Source: Bactericera cockerelli
Taxonomy: Eukaryota > Arthropoda > Insecta > Hemiptera > Triozidae
NCBI GenBank assembly: GCA_024516035.1
Contig: CM044958.1
Coordinates: 27,249,755-27,313,754, forward strand
Direction of reading: 5' to 3'
Length of the DNA: 64,000 nucleotides
The notes beneath the pieces were generated by a model. That model did not search any database. It saw only the letters and a program-made list of their open reading frames with translations, and was not told the DNA's origin. The translations under genes were made by a program, and so were the position numbers. Shown in pieces: positions 1 through 22,300 of this stretch (positions are counted from its first letter, which is position 1; each line of letters opens with the position of its first letter).

Positions 1-645
1 CTCCTTATCTCTACCTCCATCCAGCCTTACACTCCATCTCTTTGCTTCGGTTCTCTCTTTCAGCTATCTTTTCATATTGAGAAAATGTTTCCTTGCATAG
101 TGAACTAGTTTTCTTAAAAATACATGCAGAAGAATCTATCAAAGGATAAATAATAATAAAGAACAACTTTGTGAGACGTGGATTTGAATTCTAAGCTTAG
201 TGGGTATATCCTGGGTTGTTCTAACAAGATTATATAATATCATTTAAATATCATGGAACTTACTATACGGGTTAAAAATAACCATACTGTTTCATAGGTA
301 CCAAATACAAAATTACCACACGCGTCTGTGAAAAAATGACACTTATCCTTGTCCACTTATCCTGTACAATGTTGCCAAATTATAATTTCTTTTACTTTTT
401 ATATATTCTATAAAATTTGTTCTCTTTACGCACTTACGAGTATTTTAAGAAGGCAAATCCATGAATTTTTTTGTAGAATTGGTTTAACGGATGAATATTT
501 TTTTCTAATTTTTCTATATATAAAAAAATTAAAATTTTCACACAAAGTAATATTATGAAAATAGTAATTTTCACCAAGTAACCTCATATCTCTCTGAAAG
601 TGTACTCGTATGATTACCTAATCGTTCCCCTTCGCACTGTTGCAG
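1..645 (+). other. COE intron sequence upstream of exon A
   Basis: AT-rich intron with no further exon, repeat or conserved reading frame visible. The short open frames here have no recognisable content. Confidence 0.6.
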
Positions 646-12577
<11,932 letters not shown>

Positions 12578-12581
<4 letters not shown>

Positions 12582-12904
12582 CACATTCAGCGCCAAGCGC
12601 CAAGGGCTTTTTGGTAATTATGGTTCAGTGGACCAACTTATTTTGTGTGAAAAAAGAGGTAGGTAGACTCAAACAGCCATAAAAAGTCACGAGATATATA
12701 TTTTTCTGGTCCAAAAAAAACAAAAAACTTCCACGACAATCGAATCCCCATAAGAAATACACAGTAGCGTGTACACTATAAAGAGCATCGGTTTCTGAAA
12801 GTGAGAGGGTGAGGTGTATACTTGTACAGCATAGTGTACACGGGTGTCTACTGCAGAAAACACTCGTGTACACTATACTGTTCACGTGGCGCTGAATGTG
12901 TTAA
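12578..12904. mobile_element. piggyBac-like MITE inserted at the COE stop codon
   Basis: TTAACACATTCAGCGCCA at the left mirrors GGCGCTGAATGTGTTAA at the right, with TTAA at both borders. The left TTAA contains the TAA that ends the COE exon G frame. Confidence 0.85.
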
Positions 12905-13740
12905 AGCTCAGAGCAAAATATTTCTCATAAGTTGTTTTATTTTAAATGTATTGGATATCACTATTCCAAGCATTTGTCAGTGTTCCTTTCATTTTAAGAC
13001 TTGCACTGCCCTTAGACAACACAAGAGCCCACCTGAACAGAAATTAGATAATTTATGTTGAGCCGAAAGGATAAACTAAATGGATGTAGATGTTTAAAAA
13101 AATAAAAAATAAACCATACCTTAGTCACTTACCTGCAGGATGCCACAATTATTATGTTCCTTTTGACTGAGTTGGCTTAGAGCAAGTAGGAATTTTGCTT
13201 TTTTGATAACTTGATCGGTGGGTATGATTTGTATGACACACAATCATTTCAAAATTACATATCGTTTCAGTTTTAGTAAATTAATATTTGTATTATAATT
13301 TTGTAACTATCTCATGTATTTACGAATGTATTTTTTTGTAGATAGTTGGAATATCTATTCACTGTAAATTTTGTAAAAGGTATACGGGAAGTTAGTGTTC
13401 AATATTCAATGGAAATCTTATTTCTGTCATTTTTTTGTAGATATCGTTGTATTATCTCTCAGCTGTTCATTTATAATTTATACCCGTAATTTTAATTATT
13501 AAATTACTGTAAGTACGTAAAATTGAAAAATAGGTACCTCTACCTACCTATGCCTTTTTTTAATCTTTTTATTGAATATATCTGTTGGATCCTTAGATAC
13601 TCGTCAGTGTGTCGTAATTTTTAGGCTGAGTTATGATGATAATAATAATAATGTTTGTAATATGATGATTTCATCATTCTATGAAATCAATAAATTATAT
13701 TTAATATTTCGGAGGTTCTGAAGCTGTTCTTCACCCCATA
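12905..13740. other. Region downstream of COE; no gene seen
   Basis: AT-rich. It may hold COE 3' untranslated sequence. An AATAAA-type hexamer occurs near 13689 (ATCAATAAATTATA). No coding region is supported. Confidence 0.35.
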
Positions 13741-13742
13741 TA

Positions 13743-15882
13743 CAGTATGTTTCAGAAAAGGTGGCCACCCCCTCGTAACTTTTGAACGCGACGGAATTTT
13801 TGAATTCTGTAAAGTCCTAGGTATAGGAAGTGCCCTATGGCCCATCCTGTGGTCATATTTATTTTTGGCCCCGGTCGGCCCTTTCGGCCATATTTTTTCA
13901 TTTTTCTCGCGAATTTTAAATGGAATGCTATATTTTTTATTCCTGTTAATTAAAGTCCAAGTTAGGCTGAGTATAATGAGCTTTTAAAATTTTCAAAAAC
14001 CTTATCAGGGGTGGAGCTAGTAGGGTGCAAGTTTCAAAATTGTTACACCCTGTATTTCAGCGTTAGTTGATTTTTTAGTACTTTTTTATGTTCATAGGTT
14101 CAAAATATTGTTTTACACCATATGAAATCAAAAAATATTCTGGTTTACTTCTAATCAGGGTCAAAGTAAGGTTTTTGTAAAAATACTTTTTTTCTCACGT
14201 CAATTTTTCCGTAAATTAATGGTGTTCTCGAAATTGGCATTTTTAGAGGTGAAAGTCTGCAGTGACATATGTTTTTTATGCTTGAAATCGAAAGAAAACT
14301 TAACGGAGAAGCGATTAAAATCATAAAAAAAGCCATTTAATCTGCTAGTTTTTTCACGACAGTGTCCGGTAAAGTGGGTGAATTTCGTATTGGATTTTTT
14401 TTGTTGAGGAAACACAATTGGCATAGAAAATAAATAATACCTAATAAGGGAATAATACTTCAATTAACATAACTAAATGCGAAATTAAATGAAGATTATT
14501 TCTTCTAAATCAGTGCCGGATAGTTTTTTTTCTCTCTCTCTCTCTCTCTCTTCGCCTCTTTAAAATAATTGAATGGGTTTAATTTTCACCCTCAAGAGTT
14601 TGGTACTTGACCTGGTATTTTTTTCTCTTAAATTTCGAGATAATTAGATTTTTATTTAGAGACCTGGTATTCATTACTAGCAACACCAGTATGATTTTTT
14701 TTTAAATTTGGTTTTAATATCGCGTTTCAACTGCATGGTCTTATCATAACGGGGGTGTTACATTCCGTTCGCAAGAAACTCACCAACCTCCTAAACACAT
14801 TTATCTCACCCAGCCTGGGTTAGGCCGGAATGCCAGCATCACGAAGTCTTCTCCTCGCTGGACGTTGCTTAACTTCGGTGATCCTACAAGAATCGTTGCA
14901 TTCAAAGCGCCATCGGACTGACTCCAGAATTATTGACAATGTGTTTTCTACAGATTTTACCAACTTACCAACTAAAATTATTGTCTCAAGAGGGGACGGC
15001 CGACTTTAGAAGCAGCATTATCCGATAATTATTTTTGATACAACTTGAACTTTAAAAGTGAAAAAAAGAGAGAGAGAGAAAAAAAAAAAATATATCCGGC
15101 ACTGATTTTGAAGAAATAATTTTCATTTAATTTTGCATTTAGTTATGTTTATTGAAGTAATATTCCCTTATTAGATATTATTTATTTTCTATGCCAATTG
15201 TGTTTCCTCAACAAAAAAAAATCCAATACGAAATTCACCCACTTTACCGGACACTGTCGTGAAAAAACTAGCAGATTAAATGGCTTTTTTTATGATTTTA
15301 ATCGCTTCTCCGTTAAGTTTTCTTTCGATTTCAATCATAAAAAACATATGTCACTGCAGACTTTCACCTCTAAAAATGCCAATTTCGAGAACACCATTCA
15401 TTTACGGAAAAATTGACGTGAGAAAAAAAGTACTTTTACAAAAACCTTACTATGACCCTGATTAGAAGTAAACAAGAATATTTTTTGATTTCATATGGTG
15501 TAAAACAATATTTTGAACCTATGAACATAAAAAAAGTACTAAAAAATCTAACTAACGCTGAAATACAGGGTGTAACAGTTTTGAAACTTGCACCCTACTA
15601 GCTTCGCCCCTGATAAGGTTTTTGAAATTTTTAAAAGCTCATTATACTCAGCCTAACTTGGACTTTAATTAACAGGAATAAAAAATATAGCATTCCATTT
15701 AAAATTCGCGAGAAAAATGAAAAAATATGGCCTAAAAGCCGGTAGGGCCGTCCGGGGCCAAAATAAATATGACCACAGGATGGGCCATAGGGCACTTCCT
15801 ATACTTAGGACTTTACAGAATTGAAAAATTCCGTCGCGTTCAAAAGTTACGAGGGGGTGGCCACCTTTTCTGAAACATACTG
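13743..15882. mobile_element. 2.1-kb TA-flanked foldback element with ~0.8-kb inverted arms
   Basis: CAGTATGTTTCAGAAAAGGT opens the left arm; its complement ends the right arm (CACCTTTTCTGAAACATACT, G), with TA outside both. Arms of about 800 bp (to about 14545 and from about 15078) match closely, including GTAAAGTGGGTGAATTTCGT and its complement. The matching small open frames at 14151-14463 and 15198-15465 are arm mirror images. The unique centre holds no transposase. Confidence 0.9.
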
Positions 15883-15884
15883 TA

Positions 15885-17200
15885 TGTATCCTTGTGACTG
15901 CAACTGCTAAGTGGATATAAAACTTATAATGTACGTTTACAATAAAATTCTTTATTTTTTGTTTTTAATAATTTCCCAAGATTTTATAACATGTCAGACT
16001 TCGCAAAATAAAAAGAAAGAAAAGAAAAAGGATAATGCAAGAGTTTTGAAAGCTAGTTATTTCTCCTTGTACTTTGTACTGTCTATTTTACGACTAGATT
16101 AATCTCTACCTACGCAGACTTTTAATTTCCCAGATTACCTATATTATTTTCTACCAACGTATCTGTCAAACTTGTTTACAGAATTTATTGTTTATTTTAA
16201 GTGAACAAAGAAATTATTTTTACTACAGAAGTTTAATCTCATTTTGTTGGAAGCAACAGATACCGTTCCTCTAACAACGTTTCACAGTTTCTATAACGAA
16301 GACAACATATTATTAGTGGATCACTGATTTACTGGAATACAATTTTGTTCTCTTTGAATGACGTTTTTACGATCAATATTGGAATATCTCTGTTTTACCT
16401 ATTTTTCAGAATTCTGCATGCACCCAGCTATTTATAAGTTATGGTCAGACATTTTCAGTTGAGCAGCAAAATATCTTTTTTTCACTGGTAACTATAAAGG
16501 ATAAGATTAAAATGGTCGTCTAAGTACTTTAGAGTTGTATTAATGTTTAGTAAATGAAAATTATGTCGTTTTATTGTGTAAGTTAATTATTCTATACATA
16601 AATACCTACAATAGATACAAACAAAAATATAAAATTAAAAGTCCAATCTTTCAACCTTGTGTTTTTTTTTTCTTTCTTAAAATAGCTCGTAGAAAGGACG
16701 TCAATGTTCAGTGATTTTTAGAATGTTTCCGCAACCTTTTCCCACCGCGCGCTGGCCCTCTCCATTGATATTTTTTTATCTGTAATAAAACACTTGAACT
16801 TACATTATCATTATGTGTAATGCGCTAATCCAATCTGTCAGATGGGGAGGCTCAGTCTCTGATGTCTTTGCTTGTAAATGTCATTGGTCGTGTGACCAGC
16901 ACGCTCCCTGAGTAACGCGCCTTTGAATAATAGATAGCGCGCGTGCTAATATGATGAGGATGTTCGAACCCATCTCTCCTTTCGTGAGATAATTACTATC
17001 CTGCACTGTACTAATCTTTATCAATTGTCCATCTCTTCCGCCTGATAGATGTTTTTTTTTTTAATGGAGGTCGATTTCTTGTATTTTTACAACTTTATCA
17101 ACTGTTTTGTTACAAAAATTACATAAATGACATAGACTTTTTAGTCCCAGAGCACCTAAAATAAGTCTTGAGTCATATGACTAAGTAGGCGGCCACAACG
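15885..17200. other. Intergenic, no feature recognised
   Basis: AT-rich sequence between COE and Oat. No conserved frame, RNA gene or clear transposon end was seen. Confidence 0.4.
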
Positions 17201-17213
17201 AGGACCCTGGCCC

Positions 17214-17402
17214 TGTTGAAATGTAAGCGGCCACAACGGAGTCCCGAAAATCGTCTATATCAAGAGTGGAGTCCCGAAAATCGTCTATATCAAGCTGTAG
17301 GTACCAGGGTCTAGTGTGTAGGTACCAGGGTCTAGTGTGTAGGTCCAGGGTCTAGTGTGTAGGTACCAGGGTCTAGTGTGTAGGTACCAGGGTCCTCGTT
17401 GT
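17214..17402 (+). repeat. Short tandem repeats
   Basis: GGAGTCCCGAAAATCGTCTA is present twice, then GTAGGTACCAGGGTCTAGTG repeats about five times at roughly 20-bp spacing. GCGGCCACAACG blocks occur before them. Confidence 0.85.
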
Positions 17403-17494
17403 AACCGCCTACTTACACAGGACAGCTTTTATCATGTACATAAGTTGTTGCCTTGCGAACTGTGTGTTCTCAAATACATATTCCGATTTCAAGT

Positions 17495-17695
17495 ATTATT
17501 ATTATTATTATATAATGCTTTAAGAGGACAAAGTAATGTACAATATTTACAATGTAAAATTTTGAGAAAGAAAAAAATAGATTGAACAAAAAAATAATAT
17601 AATTAATAAATAAAAAATACGAATTCCCTATATCTTAAAGGGCGGGGTTATTGCCTGCAGCAATCTCTTCCACCCAACCCTTTAAGTTCTAGAAT
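17495..17695 (-). mobile_element. LINE 3' tail
   Basis: On - it reads GGGTTGGGTGGAAGAGATTG, hairpin ATTGC-TGCAG-GCAAT, then CCCCGCCCTTT and an AT-rich tail ending in ATAATAATAATA. Confidence 0.65.
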
Positions 17696-18215
17696 TCCAG
17701 TGCCAAGTCAATCTTTTCGTTGGATTACTCTACTGCTCCCCAAATAATAGCACAGAAAGTTTACACATGTAGCTAGGTATACACATGTAACCAATGAAAT
17801 TATCTATTTCCATCAACTTTGAAAATTTAAAATACGAAGATGTCCACATTGTCTCGATCTCGATAATTTTCTGGTCGATCTCACTTTCCCGTGAGACGGC
17901 TCATTATATCTCTCAAGTATACCTACCTACTTCTCTGGCTCATGGATAATGGATCATCACACGCACGCTTCCATTCCAAACAATTATGAGAGATTTCCTA
18001 ATATTTATCATTATACTACATATTTGATAAAGATTATCAATTCAACCATGTGTCTCTGATTCAAATTGGAAAGCATTAAAAAACTCAAGTGCCTCTCGTC
18101 TTTCTACTTAACCTCAAGAAGGAGGGATAAATATGGGATTCAAAGGCAGGAGGGTGAATTAAAAAAATAATGTAAATAAGCTGTGATGTGGAGGCCTCGG
18201 AGAACAGGGGGATTC

Positions 18216-18410
18216 TAATAATAATACTCTTTAGTGGAAGGTAACCACCAGGCGAGGTTAATGCTCAAAGCATTTTCTACCACCTAACCCTCAGAGGCTT
18301 ATTATTATGTAGTCACAAACTCAAATTAATGAGGAAAAATTCGTGCACTGGGTGGGATTCGAACCAACGGTTCCCTACGCTAGATAGATTACCAGACTAG
18401 ACTACAATAT
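18216..18410 (-). mobile_element. tRNA-SINE family F copy
   Basis: On - the B box GGTTCGAATCCCACCCAGTG is followed by CTCATTAATTTGAGTTTGTG, the AATGC/GCATT hairpin and CTCGCCTGGTGGTTACC, ending in ATTATTATTA. The sister copy is at 24245-24461. Confidence 0.75.
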
Positions 18411-19349
18411 TCTACTATTCCTACTCGGACGAACTTACGATATCACATCAGGAGATATAAGTACGAGTATAATATGATGATGTCCTCTTGGAAATGAGAA
18501 ATGGGCATCCGTGGGACCGACCCCTGGGATATAATAGTCAGAACTTCATATCCAAAATTTGAACGCCCTAGCTTAGACCTTTCGAAAATTATTGCTTTGA
18601 TAGACAGACGGTGCGCAACGTTGTATAGAATTTGGCTCTAGGATTTAAAAAAAAAGTATAAGTATAAGTAGTGCTCTATTTAGACTGTCAGCGCAAGACA
18701 GGTAGTCCCATTATGCCAACAGTTTAACAAAGCACCTCTTTATTTATTTGAGTATATATACAATGTAAAAAGAAGAAAAATTGCCAGATAGCTCCCTCTC
18801 TCATACGATCCTAAGATGCTGGGTGCACTCGTGTACTGGTCTAAGGCCTATTAAGTCATGGTAAGTAGGTACCCATAGTAGGTACCAACCAACCTATGCT
18901 ATTTCTTAGTTCTCATCTCGTTCTGAATAGTGCGTACTATACTCTAGTACTTATTTATAAAGTAAATAATAGATAGAATCAGCTAGGTATACATACGTAT
19001 ACAGGCTATACACCTATAGCCTATTTACTGATGGGTTCATGATTTTTATTTTAAATTCAGTTTAGTAGTATATCAGTGAGAAACATTGTCGTTGCACCGA
19101 GGTTATTTGAATTATCTAATTAGCGTTCCATGACAAAGAAGATGTTTATTTTACCAAGTTTCAGCAGTGCATAATTATTCTAAAACTATAAGACTACATC
19201 TATCGGTTTTTTAAAATCTAAGACACTTCAGTATAAAAAAAATAGCTACTAGATCGCTTTCTAATATATTACGTACCTAGCCATTCTTTATTTTACCAAC
19301 AATACCAACATTGTGTTTAGAACTGTGATGGTGTAAGCTTTGTTGAAGA
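18411..19349 (+). other. Oat: Oat 5' flank; no promoter motif confidently called
   Basis: AT-rich sequence upstream of the Oat ATG. The transcription start was not resolved. The bases before the ATG (TTGAAGA) give a purine at -3, a good start context. Confidence 0.35.
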
Positions 19350-19388
19350 ATGGCACTCAGTAAAGTTATTTTTCGGTCTAAAGTATTG
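19350..19388 (+). CDS. Oat: Oat exon 1: start of mitochondrial leader
   Basis: [13 protein letters not shown], then TTG/GTAAGT in phase 0. It is too short to stand alone, but it joins in frame to exon 2 to make a basic amphipathic leader. Confidence 0.8.
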
Positions 19389-22300
19389 GTAAGTAATTCT
19401 TAACTTTTATTATTTTACGGTGGCTTTTGTTTGTTGTGTCTGGCAAGTCAGCCTTTGCACCTATAGTCTACTTACCAGATATATCAAAGCTGCTTTAACC
19501 CTACACGGGGTACTTTCACATTACTTTTATAATTTTCTTTTAAAAAAAACACATTGAAAAGTAGGTATAAGTAATAGGTAAAAAAAGTAGGTATATAAGT
19601 AAAAGAAAAGTAGGTATACCTATATCTACTCTAGATTTAGACCAGATTATTTATTTTATTATAGGTACCTATTATTTTATTATAGGACTTTCACTATAAG
19701 TTTTACATTTAAAGAAACAAAATATACAAAAAAATATTTGAAGGGTTCAAGAAAACAATTTGCTCGCTCTTTTTTTTCCTTCAATTTTGAAGTTTTGGAA
19801 TGTTTAGTAGGCGTACTATCATTTCTGATGACTAAACTGGCATAAATCTTACTGAGATCCAAGATACTCACAGGTAAAAATAAGTCATTGGACTGGCATA
19901 AATCTAACTGAGATCCAAGATATTCACAGGGAAAAATTATTCATCCTTGCTGGGAAGAACTTCCAGGTCTCATCTAATCAGGTGAAATAAATGCTAAGGA
20001 AATACAAAATGGACTGGCACTCGACCGTCTTGTGTGTGGGAGAGACGCTCTAATTTTACTAAAGAAATATACCCAGGTAATTTCCGGTTTTTCTATAGCT
20101 ATCATCGAGGAGATTAACTGGAGGCCATACGTACGCTAGAACACACTCTAAATCAAACCAAGTTTTTGAGCGCGAAGAGAAATTTGGAGCTCATAACTAT
20201 CATCCTATCCCAGTGGCTCTCAGTAAAGGAAAAGGTTAGTTCACAACGAAGTTATTGGCTACCTTGCTACCAATTACAAATCAAAATGCTGTTATACGTT
20301 GGACGTTAGTGAACATTGGTGTCGGTGCCACGCAGTTTCGTCTTGCATCAACGCACAGACCTTTATAATAGATCACTTGCAAATGAAAAAATACACTGCC
20401 AATCATGGACACAATACTTCCTCGTGAATGGTAATAAAAAAATTATTTAATATCGCTAGAATAAGAGACCGTAATGAAAGGTCTTGATGTCCTCATATTA
20501 AGAGTATAAATACCTGCAGTAATTTAGATAATAAAAGTCAAATTAATTAATTTGAAAAGTAAACTGTCTACTTAAATGGCGGGTTATCGGCTACGGCAAA
20601 CTCTTGTATTTTAGACAATTTATGTTCAACTATTTTACAAAAAAAAAAAAAAAAAAATACGAACTTGACTTGAAAATTGAATTAGATTTTTTTCAAGATT
20701 CTTAATCTACAAAGAATTTTTTTTTAAGAATCAAGAACGTTTTTTTGGAGTTTAACTTTCTGATAATTGGACCATAATTTTCAGGGATTTATGTCTGGGA
20801 CGTGGAAGGGAAACAATATTTCGACTTTCTCAGTGGCTACTCAGCCGTCAACCAAGGTCATTGCCACCCCAGAATCATCCATGCTCTCAAAAGCCAGGCA
20901 GAAGTTCTGACCCTAGCCTCGAGAGCCTTCTACACGGATGTTCTCGGAGAGTACGAAGAGTATGTCACCAGTTACTTCGGCTACGATAAGCTTCTTCCGA
21001 TGAACACAGGTCTGCTTGATTACCTACTTAAATGATTGATGTCAGTACTGGTACATAGATAGGTGTTTGTACAATTGTACATAGATAGGTCAGTAGGTAC
21101 ATAGATAAGTTAGATAGATAGTTGTTTGAAGTAACAGTCATTATGGGGTATTGGACAGTTTGGGTTTCGTTTGTCTGTCTGTTCCACGATAACTCCCGAC
21201 CGGTATCTTCAAAATTCTTGAAATTTAGTATACATACTCATTGATATTTTTACTTTCTATTATCTATAAGGTATTGAAAGTATTGTTTTAGGTCGGAAAT
21301 TGAGCTGATAACATTATTGGACGAATTAGAATCTCCTGATTTCAAAAAAGTAATTTTTATCAAATGGTCCGTTCGGATGTATGTATATTTTTTTTGCATT
21401 GGCATTGGGGCAAAAATAACCCCATACAGCCAGCTAATTTATGTATACAGGGTCCGCCAAAAAAAAAGAAGTTACTCGAAATATCTAGAGAACGGATTAA
21501 AATTTTAAAAAATGCTGAAACACATGTGTGATATATCGAGTGGGAAAACTTTTCTACTAGGTTCTGATTTTTTATCATTACCAGGGGGCGGGCCCAAGGG
21601 GGTCAACTTTGGATTCAAACTATTTGTAATACATTTCTGAAAAGTAGTTGATATTAAAAGTATTTTAAGACAAGTTTCATTATGAAGTTTCAGTTTTGAA
21701 AATGTAGGCATTTCATGATCAAAGGCGGATCTACCTATGGTGATAACTGAGTGAGTTATTGTTTTGACGTTGTTATATAGGTGTACACTGTACATATCTT
21801 ATAATTTATATAATCAGATTTAAAAAAATAATTCTTATCCAGGAGTGGAAGGGGGCGAGACAGCTTGCAAGATTGCCCGGAAGTGGGCGTACGAGAAGAA
21901 AGGCGTGGCCAAGAATCAGGCGAAAATCATTTTTGCCGGCGGAAACTTCTGGGGTCGAACCCTGGCTGCTGTGTCATCCTCCACGGACCCCGAGTGCTAT
22001 GAGGGATTCGGACCCTACATGCTTGGTCTTTGAGATCGGAATTCCCTAGAGTGAGTCTGGAAGCTTTAGAGGTGAGTCATTTCAGTGTAGGATCTTAAAG
22101 GCTACTTATTTCCATTCCCTATGATGATCTGGAAGCTTTAGAGGTGAGTCATTTCAGTGTAGGATCTTAAAGGCTACTTATTTCCATTCCCTATTATGAT
22201 CTGGAAGCTTTAGAGATGAGTCATTTCAGTAAAGGATCCTATAGGCTACTTATTTCCATTCCCTATGATGATCTGGAAGCTTTAGAGGTGAGTCATTTCA

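Noticed and set aside
14151..15465. Similar short proteins predicted twice in opposite directions
   Set aside because: Mirror images of the foldback arms, not a gene pair.
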